From the NCBI GenBank assembly GCA_046331245.1, contig JAXLRH010000010.1, positions 116,255 to 180,254 of the forward strand: 64,000 bases of DNA, written 5' to 3'. The stretch is from SSF14 sp046331245 (GTDB lineage: Bacteria; Actinomycetota; Acidimicrobiia; Acidimicrobiales; Microtrichaceae). The position numbers and the translations under genes were made by a program. Under the pieces are notes generated by a model that did no database searches, was not told where the DNA came from, and saw nothing but the letters and a program-made list of their open reading frames with translations. Positions within the stretch are counted from its first letter, which is position 1; every line of letters starts with the position of its first letter. This document shows positions 24,920 through 33,465 of this stretch, piece after piece.

Positions 24920-26566
24920 ATGAGTGGTTGGAATTTCGCCGAGATCTGGGAACGCATCGCCGACAAGTTCCCCGACGCCACCGCGCAGATCCACGGTGAC
25001 GTGCGGTACACGTGGGCGCAGTTCGACCGCCGCGCCGACGGCGTCGCCCGCTTCCTGCTCGACGCCGGCGCCGGCCACCAGGACAAGGTCGCGCTGTACC
25101 TCTACAACTCGCCGGAGTACATGGAGACGTCCTACGCCTGTTACAAGGCGTCGCTCGTCCCGGTGAACACCAACTACCGCTACATCGACGACGAGCTCGT
25201 GTACCTGTGGGACAACGCCGATGCCGTCGCCGTCGTGTTCCACGGCGAGTTCGTGCCCACCATCGAGCGCATCCGCGACCGCGTGCCCGGCGTGCGCACC
25301 TGGCTGTGGGTCGACGACGGCAACGGCCCCTGCCCCGACTGGGCCACGCCCTACGAGGTCGCGGCCGCGACCGAGACCGACCGGGTCTCGGCCCCCGAGG
25401 GTCGCTCGGGCGACGACATCCTCATGATCTACACCGGCGGCACCACCGGCATGCCGAAGGGCGTGATGTGGCGCCAGGACGACCTCATCAAGGCGACCTG
25501 CACCACCGGCCTGCCCATCCTCGCGGGCGACGCCGAGGAGGTCGGCTACGAGGCGGTGCTCGAGGCCCTGCCGCAGCCGGGCGCGCCGGGCCTGCCCGCC
25601 TGCCCGATGATGCACGGCACCGGCTGGTTCACCACGAACATCTTCCTGGTGCAGGCCGGTTCGGTGGTCTCCCTCGTCGACCGTCGCCTGAACGTCGAGG
25701 AGATCCTCGACACCGTCGAGCGCGAGGGCGTCGGCGCGATGACCATCGTCGGCGACGCGTTCGCGAAGCCCATCGTGAAGGTGCTCGACGCCAACCCCGG
25801 TCGCTGGGACCTCTCCTCGCTGTTCCTCGTGACGAGCTCGGGGGTCATGTGGTCCGAGCCCGTGAAGCACGCGATGCTCGCCCACAACCCGAACATGTTC
25901 CTCATCGACGTGTTCAGCTCGTCGGAGGCGATCGGGCTCGGCCAGTCGGTGTCCTCCGCCGGCGGCGAGGCCGGCACGGCGAAGTTCCTGCTCGGCGAGA
26001 ACGCCCGCGTGCTCACCGAGGACGGCCGCGACGTCGAGCCGGGCTCGGGCGAGAAGGGTCGGGTCGCCGTGCAGGGGCACACGCCGATCGGCTACTACAA
26101 GGACCCCGAGAAGTCGGCGGCCACCTTCCTCCAGATCGACGGCAAGCGCTACTCGATGCCCGGCGACTGGGCCACCGTCGAGGCCGACGGCACGATCAGC
26201 CTCCTGGGGCGCGGCTCGGTGTGCATCAACACCGGCGGCGAGAAGGTCTTCCCCGAGGAGGTCGAGGAGGCGCTGAAGCTGCACGACACGGTGAACGACG
26301 CCGTGGTCGTCGGCGTCCCAGACGACAAGTTCGGGCAGTCCATCACCGCCGTCGTCGAGGCCGCGCCGGGCTCGACGATCGACGAGCAGGCGCTGCGCGA
26401 GCACGTGAAGGCGCACCTCGCCCACTACAAGGCACCCAAGCGCGTCCTCGAGGTCGACACCATCGGTCGCGCGCCCAACGGCAAGGTCGACTACAAGCGC
26501 CACCTCACCTGGGCGCTCGACCAGCTGGGCATCGAGCCGAGCCCGATCCCGGTCGCGAACGCCTAG
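24920..26566 (+). CDS. Acyl-CoA ligase, FadD19-like
   Basis: AMP-forming acyl-CoA synthetase of 548 aa. The P-loop-like motif IYTGGTTGMPKGVMWR, the SSEAIGLG region, the GYYKDPEKSA block with the PGDWATVEADG adenylate site, and the C-terminal catalytic Lys in RAPNGKVDYK are all present. The sequence recalls mycobacterial FadD19, a steroid side-chain CoA ligase (shared GVMWR and GRGSVCINTGGEKV pattern), but a fatty-acid substrate is equally possible. ATG 24920 follows AAGGGGG. Confidence 0.9.
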   Translation: MSGWNFAEIWERIADKFPDATAQIHGDVRYTWAQFDRRADGVARFLLDAGAGHQDKVALYLYNSPEYMETSYACYKASLVPVNTNYRYIDDELVYLWDNADAVAVVFHGEFVPTIERIRDRVPGVRTWLWVDDGNGPCPDWATPYEVAAATETDRVSAPEGRSGDDILMIYTGGTTGMPKGVMWRQDDLIKATCTTGLPILAGDAEEVGYEAVLEALPQPGAPGLPACPMMHGTGWFTTNIFLVQAGSVVSLVDRRLNVEEILDTVEREGVGAMTIVGDAFAKPIVKVLDANPGRWDLSSLFLVTSSGVMWSEPVKHAMLAHNPNMFLIDVFSSSEAIGLGQSVSSAGGEAGTAKFLLGENARVLTEDGRDVEPGSGEKGRVAVQGHTPIGYYKDPEKSAATFLQIDGKRYSMPGDWATVEADGTISLLGRGSVCINTGGEKVFPEEVEEALKLHDTVNDAVVVGVPDDKFGQSITAVVEAAPGSTIDEQALREHVKAHLAHYKAPKRVLEVDTIGRAPNGKVDYKRHLTWALDQLGIEPSPIPVANA

Positions 26567-26696
26567 ATCGAGTGCTCGACGGCTTGGCAAGTCTCCTCGG
26601 GAAAATAGTCCGAATGGCCTATTAAGTCGGGTCGGCCGGTCCTTCACATTGACCTTCGTCACCAGTGCGTGGCGCCGGTTTGCGAAAGGACCAGAC

Positions 26697-27221
26697 ATGA
26701 GAGCCCTCCCCACTCGACGTCGAGTTGTGCCCACCGCCATCATGGCCCTGGGCTTCTCGATCACCCTCGCCGGTTCGTTCGGCTTCAGCCCCCTGTCGAG
26801 CGCCGACGAAGGTCCGGTGGTCGAGGCGATGGGCCAGCACCAGAGCGACGGCGTGACGACCACGGTGCACGACAGCGGCGGTCTCGAGACCACCACGACC
26901 ACGTGCCCCCCGTCGACCACCACCACGGTGCCGGAGACGACCACCACGGTCGCCAAGACCACCACCACGGTGCCGCAGACGACCACCACGGTCGCCAAGA
27001 CCACCACGACGGTGGCCCAGACCACGACGACCGCCGCCGTGACCACGACCACGATCCCGACGAAGGTCCTGCCGACCACCACGGTGAAGGTGACGACCAC
27101 GCCGGTGAAGCAGCTGGCCGTGACCGGTTCGAGCAGCAGCATGCCGATGGTGGGAGCGGGCATCTCGATGTTCGTCCTCGGCCTCATCCTCCTCGAGCTC
27201 CGGGCGGTTCGGGCCACCTGA
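26697..27221 (+). CDS. Thr-rich surface protein with LAVTG sorting signal
   Basis: Small secreted protein of 174 aa. Residues 1-35 form a signal peptide. Residues about 60-135 are a low-complexity linker of TTTT units alternating with VPE, VAK, VPQ and VAQ. The C-terminus has LAVTG, a hydrophobic helix and a short basic tail (RAVRAT). LAxTG is the motif recognised by class E sortases of high-GC actinobacteria, so covalent cell-wall anchoring is likely. No folded domain is visible; it may be a spacer or stalk protein. ATG 26697 follows GAAAGGA. Confidence 0.75.
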   Translation: MRALPTRRRVVPTAIMALGFSITLAGSFGFSPLSSADEGPVVEAMGQHQSDGVTTTVHDSGGLETTTTTCPPSTTTTVPETTTTVAKTTTTVPQTTTTVAKTTTTVAQTTTTAAVTTTTIPTKVLPTTTVKVTTTPVKQLAVTGSSSSMPMVGAGISMFVLGLILLELRAVRAT

Positions 27222-27264
27222 ATCCGGCGGGCGCCCGTCCTGCGGGCACATCGATGACATCCGG

Positions 27265-27292
27265 ACGAGCGGGCCTGCAAGGGCCCGCTCGT
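27265..27292 (+). terminator. Intrinsic terminator-like hairpin
   Basis: Arms 27265-27275 and 27282-27292 form an 11-bp perfect GC-rich stem with a 6-nt loop, 44 nt after the stop of the Thr-rich protein gene. No U-tract follows. Confidence 0.65.
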
Positions 27293-27299
27293 TCGCGAT

Positions 27300-27305
27300 T
27301 AGGGT
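27300..27305 (+). promoter_or_regulatory. -10 element with leader
   Basis: TAGGGT lies about 70 nt before ATG 27375. The predicted start near 27312 falls just before the palindrome at 27316. Confidence 0.4.
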
Positions 27306-27315
27306 GTCGCACCGT

Positions 27316-27335
27316 TCCGGCAGACGCCTGCCGGA
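27316..27335. promoter_or_regulatory. Inverted repeat in leader of SDR gene
   Basis: TCCGGCAG and CTGCCGGA are perfect arms around ACGC. Its position directly after the predicted transcription start suits an operator or an RNA hairpin. Confidence 0.45.
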
Positions 27336-27374
27336 CACGACTCGGAACCGAATTCTCGAACAGGAGCACGACAC

Positions 27375-28274
27375 ATGGCTGACTTGGGCTACGACGGCAA
27401 GGTCGCGATCATCACCGGAGCCGGCGGCGGTCTCGGCCGGTCCCACGCGCTCGAGCTGGCCAAGCGCGGCGCCCGCATCGTCGTGAACGACCTCGGCGGC
27501 TCGGTCGACGGCGTGGGCGGCGACAAGGGCCCGGCCCAGCACGTGGTCGAGGAGATCGAGGCGCTCGGCGGCGAGGCCGTCGCCAGCACCGACAGCGTGT
27601 CCACCCCCGAGGGCGGCAAGGCCGTGGTGCAGACCGCCGTCGACGCGTTCGGCACCGTCGACATCGTCATCAACAACGCCGGCATCCTGCGCGACAAGAC
27701 CTTCCACAACATGACGCCGGAGCTCCTCACGGCCGTCATCGACGTGCACCTGCTCGGCGCCTTCTACGTCACCCAGCCGGCGTGGCTGATCATGCGCGAG
27801 AAGAGCTACGGCCGCGTCATCAACACGAGCTCCAACTCCGGCATCCTCGGCAACTTCGGCCAGTCCAACTACGGCGCCGCCAAGATGGGCCTCGTGGGCT
27901 TCACCCGCGTGCTCGCCAACGAGGGCCGCAAGTACAACATCAAGGTCAACGCGATCGCCCCGGTGGCGAAGACCCGCATGACCGAGGAGCTGCTCGGTGG
28001 CTTCGGCGAGAAGCTCGCCGCCGAGGAGATCACCCCCACGGTCGCGTACCTCGCCCACGAGGACTGCCCCGTCACCGGCGAGATCTACTCCGTCGCCGGC
28101 GGCTCGGTGTCGCGGTTCTTCATCGGCCTCACGCCCGGCTACTACAAGAACGGCCACACGGTCGAGGACGTGCGCGACAACTTCGACCTCATCCGCCGCG
28201 AAGAGGGCTACATCGTGCCCGAGGGCCCGCAGGACGAGCTCGGCAAGCTGCTCGGCCTCCTCTCCGGCGAGTAA
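27375..28274 (+). CDS. Short-chain dehydrogenase, HSD17B4 / multifunctional-enzyme type
   Basis: NAD-dependent 3-hydroxyacyl-CoA or 17-beta-hydroxysteroid dehydrogenase of 299 aa. The Rossmann motif TGAGGGLGRSHA is at residues 16-27, followed by VVNDLGGSVDG and NNAGILRDKTFHNM. The catalytic Ser is in NTSSNSGILGN and the catalytic Tyr and Lys are in YGAAKMG. The C-terminal extension GYYKNGHTVEDVRDNFD is typical of the dehydrogenase unit of peroxisomal MFE-2. AGGAG lies about 8 nt before ATG. It probably works with the nearby ligase, hydratase and dehydrogenases in lipid or steroid oxidation. Confidence 0.9.
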   Translation: MADLGYDGKVAIITGAGGGLGRSHALELAKRGARIVVNDLGGSVDGVGGDKGPAQHVVEEIEALGGEAVASTDSVSTPEGGKAVVQTAVDAFGTVDIVINNAGILRDKTFHNMTPELLTAVIDVHLLGAFYVTQPAWLIMREKSYGRVINTSSNSGILGNFGQSNYGAAKMGLVGFTRVLANEGRKYNIKVNAIAPVAKTRMTEELLGGFGEKLAAEEITPTVAYLAHEDCPVTGEIYSVAGGSVSRFFIGLTPGYYKNGHTVEDVRDNFDLIRREEGYIVPEGPQDELGKLLGLLSGE

Positions 28275-28296
28275 CCGCTCCATTTCGGCACCGGCG

Positions 28297-28324
28297 GCCT
28301 GCCTGATGGGCCATTCAGGCAGGC
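28297..28324 (+). terminator. Intrinsic terminator-like hairpin
   Basis: GCCTGCCTGA (28297-28306) and TCAGGCAGGC (28315-28324) form a 10-bp perfect stem with an 8-nt loop, 22 nt after the SDR stop. Confidence 0.6.
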
Positions 28325-28360
28325 GCCCACATTAAGTTGTTCGGCCAGGTGTACGGGGTT

Positions 28361-28366
28361 TACCGT
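28361..28366 (+). promoter_or_regulatory. -10 element, leaderless start
   Basis: TACCGT ends 7 nt before ATG 28374 and overlaps the alternative GTG 28365. Confidence 0.5.
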
Positions 28367-28373
28367 GCACCAG

Positions 28374-28607
28374 ATGGGCGACTGGCGGCTGGCTCGGAAC
28401 GGTGATCTGGTCACCGTGAGGTTCGGGCCGCACCGCGGCGTCGTCGGGGTCGTCCGTGACCGGCACGGGTTCAACGAGCCCGTATCGGTGGTGCTCGCGC
28501 ACGAGCACGTCGGGGTGCACGGCACCTGCATCGCCGTGCATCCGTTCAACCTGCGCGTGCTCCCCTCGAACATGCGCAAGCTGTTCGTGATCTCCCCCGA
28601 GCCCTGA
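28374..28607 (+). CDS. Small KOW-like protein, function unknown
   Basis: Short protein of 77 aa. Residues 10-30 (GDLVTVRFGPHRGVVGVVRD) resemble a KOW or SH3-like beta motif as found in ribosomal protein L24 and NusG, but the rest matches nothing I recognise. It is flanked by a terminator hairpin upstream and a convergent acyltransferase gene downstream, so it forms a single-gene unit with its own predicted promoter. Codon third positions are strongly G/C as in the neighbours. A nucleic-acid-binding role is only a guess. Confidence 0.55.
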   Translation: MGDWRLARNGDLVTVRFGPHRGVVGVVRDRHGFNEPVSVVLAHEHVGVHGTCIAVHPFNLRVLPSNMRKLFVISPEP

Positions 28608-28637
28608 CCCGCGAATTCCCCGAATGGGGAACGGCGA

Positions 28638-29993
28638 TCAACCCTTGTCGCGGTCGGTGAAGCTGCTCGAATCGACCTCGCGCCCGGTACGCCGGTCGAG
28701 CACCATCTTCTCGCTCGAGAACCTCAGCTTCATGCCGAGCACCGCACGGTCGATGTAGCGGTGCGCGAGCCAGGAGATGCCGAACGCGGCGGCGAGCTTG
28801 GCGACGACCACCGGGCCGGTGCCCATCCCGTCCGTCACGATGGCGACGAGCACGAACGCCAGCAGGTGCCACACGTACAGCGAGTACGACATCTCCCCCA
28901 CCTTGCGGAACCACCGGAGCGACAGGAAGCGGCTCACCGCCGCGTCCTTGCACCGGGCCAGGCACAGGGTGAGCGGTGCGATGCCGATCGCCATCGCGGT
29001 GAAGCCCCAGCGGAACACCCACAGCTGGTCGGTGCACGGATGATGCGCCAGGCCCTTGCCGAGCGAGCACCACATGCGGCCGTCGCGGTTGATCACCTGG
29101 CCGGCCTCACGCGGGATGCCCGGCACCCACAGCGGGAACCCGCGCTTGTGCAGGATCTCGAGTGAGGACACCAGCACCAGGCAGCACAGCACCGCGCCGG
29201 CGGTGCCGGTGGCGACGATGACGCGGCGGGCGCGCGGCGTCAGCGGGTCGGGCAGGCGGGCGTTGCCGATGGCGAGCAGCACACCCACCAGCAGGGCGTC
29301 GGGCCGGGCCATCCAGAGCAGCTTGAGCCCCCGGTTCCAGCCGTGGAGCGAGTACTCCTGGCCGGGCCACGGGCCTAGGTCGACCCGCCAGCGCGACCAG
29401 CTGATCCAGACGATGAGCGCCGCCATCGCCGCCACGGCCACCCAGACCCGGCGACGGAACGCGAGCACGCCCACGACGGCGAACCCGATGAAGAAGTAGA
29501 ACTGCTCCTCGAGCGAGAGCGACCAGAACTGCACGAGCGGGCCCGACGTGCCACCGATCGGGTACACGAGGTGGTACATGTACGTGGCCGCGGCCAGGAC
29601 GTTGCCCGGGATGGCGTTGACCTGCTCCATGGCGTCGCGCTGACCCGTGAGGCCGGACACCTTGACGAGGCCGTAGATCAGCATCCAGGCGGCCATGCAG
29701 GCGTACGAGTTCGGCAGCAGCCGCAGGGCCCGCCGGGTGTAGAAGCGACGGAGGTCGATGCGACCGTTCTGACGGCGCTCCTGCATCAGCAGCGACACGA
29801 TGAGGAACGCGCTGATCACGAAGAACACGTCGACGATCGGATTGAAGGAGTCGGTGCCGTCCGGGAAGATGTGGCCGAACAGCACGATGACCACGCCGAT
29901 GCCGCGGAGGCCGTCGAACCCGCCGACGAAGCCGAGGCGGGGCGCGACCGAGACGAACGAGCGGTCGGCGGACGTGTCGGCGACGGCGCTCAC
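28638..29993 (-). CDS. Acyltransferase 3 (OafA-like), copy 1
   Basis: Integral membrane O-acyltransferase of 451 aa with about 10 membrane helices, transferring acyl groups to an envelope glycan or lipid. The N-terminal block PRLGFVGGFDGLRGIGVV and the His of LFGHIFPDG correspond to the conserved acyltransferase-3 motif. The C-terminal RFSSEKMVLDRRTGREVDSS tail is also found in the next gene upstream. GTG 29993 overlaps that gene by 4 nt. It is the third gene of a three-copy operon. Confidence 0.9.
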   Translation of the reverse strand: MSAVADTSADRSFVSVAPRLGFVGGFDGLRGIGVVIVLFGHIFPDGTDSFNPIVDVFFVISAFLIVSLLMQERRQNGRIDLRRFYTRRALRLLPNSYACMAAWMLIYGLVKVSGLTGQRDAMEQVNAIPGNVLAAATYMYHLVYPIGGTSGPLVQFWSLSLEEQFYFFIGFAVVGVLAFRRRVWVAVAAMAALIVWISWSRWRVDLGPWPGQEYSLHGWNRGLKLLWMARPDALLVGVLLAIGNARLPDPLTPRARRVIVATGTAGAVLCCLVLVSSLEILHKRGFPLWVPGIPREAGQVINRDGRMWCSLGKGLAHHPCTDQLWVFRWGFTAMAIGIAPLTLCLARCKDAAVSRFLSLRWFRKVGEMSYSLYVWHLLAFVLVAIVTDGMGTGPVVVAKLAAAFGISWLAHRYIDRAVLGMKLRFSSEKMVLDRRTGREVDSSSFTDRDKG

Positions 29994-31306
29994 GTCGCGT
30001 CCTTCCCGTCGCCGAGCGCCTCACCCACGTCGACCATCTTCCCCGTCCGGAGGTCGAGGGTCTCCTTCTCTGAGGCGAACTTCATCTTCATGCCCATCAC
30101 GCGCATCTCGACCTTGTAGAAGACGGGGATCGACACGGCGAACGCCGCGGCGATCAGGATCGGGGTGCGCAGCACCTTGACCGCCGGCGACGCGTCGTCG
30201 CCCCCGGTCGCCACGAGGATGATGAGGTACGGCAGCGCGTGCCACACGTAGAGCGTGTACGACATCCGGCCCATCCAGCGGAAGGGCTTGAGCGAGAAGA
30301 ACCGCTCGAGCCACCACCCCGGGTACCGGTAGAGCGCGAAGAACATCGCGGCGAAGGCGAGCGCGCCGAGCGTGTGCCCGAAGCGGAACCAGTACCAGTG
30401 ACCCGACATGGCGGCGTGGGTCGCGTCGGCGGGGCGGTCGGGCAGGTACTTGAAGTAGGGCAGGCCGAGCTTGTCGACGAACCCGCTCGACAGGTTGAGC
30501 ATCGCCAGCCACACGGCGAACCCCACGTACCCGACGACCATCATCGGCTTGCGGATCCGCTCGGCGGTCCGCTCGTCGATGTGCGCGTTGAGGATGGCGA
30601 GCGTGACCCCCCACATGAGCGCGTCGGGCCGCTGGAGGAATGCCAGCCGGATGCCGGCCGGCGTGCCCGAGCTCATGGCGGGGCCGGTGTAGGCGAGCAG
30701 CCTCGCGATGCCGATCGCCAGCGCTCCCCCGCCCATCGCGAACCCGAGCAGCTTCACCCAGTTCCGCTTGAGGCAGAACCAGACCAGACCCGGGATGATC
30801 AGGTAGAAGTGCTCCTCCACCGACAGGGTCCACAGGTGCCACATGGTGCGCTTGTCCTGCTGGCCGGGGTGGATCATGTAGAGGCCGTTCGGGAAGAACA
30901 CGTGGTACGTGTACGTGACCGCGGCCAGTGCGTCCTTCGCGACCTCTCCGAGGCCCAGGCCCTTCACGCCGATGAGCGACGCCACCGCGCCGATGACCAG
31001 CCAGACCGACACGAACAGGAACACCGACGGCAGCAGGCGGATGGCCCGCCGTTGGTAGAACTTCCGGATGCTGATCGTGCCCGTGGAGCGCGACTCCTGC
31101 AGCAGCAGCGTCACGATGAGGAAGCCGCTCATGACGAAGAACGTGTCGACGATCGTCACCCACGACTCGAGGTACTGGAACAGCGCGTGACCGACGAGCA
31201 CCATGCAGACGCCGAGCCCGCGGATGCCGTCGAACGAGCCGACGAAGCCGAGCTTGGGCGCCTTCGAGACGAACCGGGTGCGGGGACCTCCGGCGGCGGC
31301 GGTCAT
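29990..31306 (-). CDS. Acyltransferase 3 (OafA-like), copy 2
   Basis: Paralogue of 438 aa sitting in the middle of the operon. It has SKAPKLGFVGSFDGIRGLGV at the N-terminus and VGHALFQYLES with the conserved His. The tail MKFASEKETLDLRTGKMVDV closely matches that of copy 1, so these two are the nearest relatives. ATG 31306 overlaps the stop of copy 3 by 4 nt. Confidence 0.9.
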   Translation of the reverse strand: MTAAAGGPRTRFVSKAPKLGFVGSFDGIRGLGVCMVLVGHALFQYLESWVTIVDTFFVMSGFLIVTLLLQESRSTGTISIRKFYQRRAIRLLPSVFLFVSVWLVIGAVASLIGVKGLGLGEVAKDALAAVTYTYHVFFPNGLYMIHPGQQDKRTMWHLWTLSVEEHFYLIIPGLVWFCLKRNWVKLLGFAMGGGALAIGIARLLAYTGPAMSSGTPAGIRLAFLQRPDALMWGVTLAILNAHIDERTAERIRKPMMVVGYVGFAVWLAMLNLSSGFVDKLGLPYFKYLPDRPADATHAAMSGHWYWFRFGHTLGALAFAAMFFALYRYPGWWLERFFSLKPFRWMGRMSYTLYVWHALPYLIILVATGGDDASPAVKVLRTPILIAAAFAVSIPVFYKVEMRVMGMKMKFASEKETLDLRTGKMVDVGEALGDGKDAT

Positions 31307-32508
31307 GTCGGCTTGTTGGGCGTGACCGCGAAGCGGTCCTTGAACCTCAGCGCCCGCTTCTCGATGTACAGGTAGCTCGGGTAGGCCACGGCGAACGGCG
31401 CCGCGACGGCGAGCACGATCCAGATCGGCCACGGCAGGTCCTTGGGCAGGAACGCCCGCATGAGCTCCTGGATGGGCACGTGCCAGAGGTACAGGGAGTA
31501 CGAGAGCAAGCCGCCGGTCCAGACGAAGAACCGGAGCGACAGGAACCTGTTCGGCCACCACTCCGGGTAGCGCGACGCGCAGATGGTGATGGCCACGGCC
31601 GACCACGACGCGACGGTGTTGCCCCACTGGATCCAGTAGAAGCCCGACGGACGGGCGCCGCCGTTCAACAGAGCGACGGCGTTGGCCGGCGTGTACGGAT
31701 GGTCGAGGTGCAACAGATTCAGGTGGCCCTTCGTCGACGCCCAGGTGGCCACGAACAGACCCACCGCGCCCGCCCATCCGGCGATGCTGAGGCGCCGCTT
31801 GGCCACGGCGGACACGGGGTCGGCGAGGTGAGCCGAGAAGATGGCGCCGAGCATGCCCACCATCAGCGAGTCCGGGCGCTGCAGCCACACGGCACCGGCG
31901 AGTTGCGGGAACGGACCGGCCACCAGGAACAGCCGCGAGAGCTGGATGACCGCGACGAGCACGACGAGCGTCCACGTCACGAGCTTGATGCGCCCTCGGG
32001 CGATGAACAGGAAGGCCAGCACGCCGATGACGAGGTAGAACTGCTCCTCGATCGACAGCGTCCACAGGTGGTCGATCCAGGGACCGTTGTTCGTGGGGAA
32101 CACGATGTTGTGGACGTAGAGGGCGGCGGCCACCATCTCCTTCGCCAGGTTGCCGAGCGTCTGCTCGCCCTGCAGGTGACCGGTGGCCTTGATGACGATC
32201 CCGATGACGGCCGACCCGGCGAGCATCGCGTACAGCCCGGGCAGCAGGCGGAACATGCGGCGGGCGTAGAAGTTGCGCACGTTCACGCCGCCGGTGTCGC
32301 GGTGCTCCTGCAGCAGCAGCGTCGTGATGAGGAACCCCGACAGCACGAAGAACCAGTCCACGATGGCCGAGAACGACAGCGAGTCGTGCGGAAGCGCGTG
32401 CCCCAGCATCACGCCGATGACCCCGAACCCGCGCATGCCGTCGAACGGCGCGACGTGACGCAAGCGGGGCGCTTTCGACACCCACCCGCGATTCATCACT
32501 TGCGACAC
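31303..32508 (-). CDS. Acyltransferase 3 (OafA-like), copy 3, first gene of operon
   Basis: Paralogue of 401 aa, shorter at the C-terminus than its two neighbours and lacking their cytoplasmic tail. SKAPRLRHVAPFDGMRGFGV and LGHALPHDS carry the family signature. GTG 32508 is chosen because GAGGAG lies 5 nt upstream; ATG 32496 would be too far from it. The gene is divergent from the SGNH-hydrolase lipoprotein, a partnership often seen in glycan O-acetylation. Confidence 0.88.
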   Translation of the reverse strand: MSQVMNRGWVSKAPRLRHVAPFDGMRGFGVIGVMLGHALPHDSLSFSAIVDWFFVLSGFLITTLLLQEHRDTGGVNVRNFYARRMFRLLPGLYAMLAGSAVIGIVIKATGHLQGEQTLGNLAKEMVAAALYVHNIVFPTNNGPWIDHLWTLSIEEQFYLVIGVLAFLFIARGRIKLVTWTLVVLVAVIQLSRLFLVAGPFPQLAGAVWLQRPDSLMVGMLGAIFSAHLADPVSAVAKRRLSIAGWAGAVGLFVATWASTKGHLNLLHLDHPYTPANAVALLNGGARPSGFYWIQWGNTVASWSAVAITICASRYPEWWPNRFLSLRFFVWTGGLLSYSLYLWHVPIQELMRAFLPKDLPWPIWIVLAVAAPFAVAYPSYLYIEKRALRFKDRFAVTPNKPT

Positions 32509-32579
32509 GGACTCCTCGATTCCCCCATCCGGCAGAACGGCTCAGCGTAGGGGACGGTCACCCAGGTCGGTAGTTGGCG

Positions 32580-32585
32580 TACACT
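32580..32585 (+). promoter_or_regulatory. -10 element with leader
   Basis: TACACT lies 27 nt before ATG 32613, which has its own GGGGAG ribosome-binding site. Confidence 0.45.
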
Positions 32586-32612
32586 GCGACGAGGCGAGAT
32601 GCGGGGAGCGAC

Positions 32613-33305
32613 ATGATCTTCGGGCGAGGAACCAGACGAACGAGCGCGGGCCGGTCGACGGCCGCCGCCGCAGCCCTGGCCCTCGTGCTGGCCGGCGCCG
32701 CGTGCGACCCCCAGCCCACCACCCTTCCGCCGACCCCGCACAACACGGGCGTGTCCATCTGGGCGCTCGGCGACTCGCAGGGCGCCGAGAGCACCGACCC
32801 CGCACGCGGGCTCCCCTGGACCGACCGCCTCGGCAGCGACGTCGGCAACGGCGCCACCAACATGGAGGGCTCCGGCTTCACGGTGCCGGGCACCTTCACG
32901 GGCCGCACGATCCCGCAGCGTGCGAGCGACATCGCCGGGACGAACTCGGTGAGCCGGTACATCGTCATGGCCGGCATCAACGACATCGGCGCCGGCAAGT
33001 CGCTGAGCGACATCCGCAACGGCATCGCCGTGCTCGACTCCTTCGCTGCGGCGCACACGGTCTCGGTCACCTACGTCCTGCTGATCCCGTTCACGCAGGG
33101 GTCGTACATCGCCCCGAAGAACGCCGACCGCCTCGCCCTCAACGCCGCGTTGGTCAACGACCACCCCGGTCACGTCATCGACTGCGAGTCGGCGCTCGCC
33201 GTGAACGGCTGGCTCAACCCGGCGTACGCGCTGTCGGCGACGAACTTCCATCTCAACAGCGCCGGCGAGCAGGCGCTCGCCAACTGCATCAACGCGCACC
33301 GCTGA
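32613..33305 (+). CDS. SGNH/GDSL-type hydrolase, putative lipoprotein
   Basis: Secreted esterase-like protein of 230 aa. The signal peptide ends near Cys31 (LAGAAC, an imperfect lipobox). Block I ALGDSQG holds the nucleophile Ser, GINDIG is the block III Gly/Asn region, and NFHLNSAG supplies the His of block V. SGNH proteins beside acyltransferase-3 genes often add or remove acetyl groups on glycans. Downstream there is a perfect 18-bp palindrome acting as a terminator. Confidence 0.82.
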   Translation: MIFGRGTRRTSAGRSTAAAAALALVLAGAACDPQPTTLPPTPHNTGVSIWALGDSQGAESTDPARGLPWTDRLGSDVGNGATNMEGSGFTVPGTFTGRTIPQRASDIAGTNSVSRYIVMAGINDIGAGKSLSDIRNGIAVLDSFAAAHTVSVTYVLLIPFTQGSYIAPKNADRLALNAALVNDHPGHVIDCESALAVNGWLNPAYALSATNFHLNSAGEQALANCINAHR

Positions 33306-33331
33306 GAAAAAGATCCCGCAGCTCCTCAACA

Positions 33332-33349
33332 TCGGCCGGGCCCGGCCGA
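33332..33349. terminator. Perfect 18-bp GC palindrome
   Basis: The sequence 33332-33349 is its own reverse complement and starts 27 nt after the SGNH stop. As RNA it folds into a 7-bp stem with a GGCC loop. Confidence 0.55.
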
Positions 33350-33384
33350 CAGGAGGTTGTCGAATCATCTGCGTGAATCCTTTC

Positions 33385-33444
33385 TCAAGGTGACTTCGCG
33401 TTCGCCCGACACCTGAAGCGACGGGTGCCGCTGGGGAACCCGTC
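33385..33444 (+). promoter_or_regulatory. Structured 5' leader of lipoprotein gene
   Basis: Two hairpins can form: AGGTG (33388-33392) with CACCT (33410-33414), and GACGGGT (33420-33426) with ACCCGTC (33438-33444). They precede the start at 33466 by 22 nt. No known riboswitch class could be assigned. Confidence 0.3.
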
Positions 33445-33465
33445 CGACCACAGGATGGGTGACAC

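Noticed and set aside
27316..27335. KstR-type steroid operator
   Set aside because: The palindrome lacks the AAC-GTT core of KstR sites, so no steroid regulator is claimed.
33350..33465. c-di-AMP (ydaO-type) riboswitch
   Set aside because: GGGGAACC and GGGTGA resemble part of the motif, but the 3' half of the conserved core is missing before the start codon. Kept only as an unclassified structured leader.
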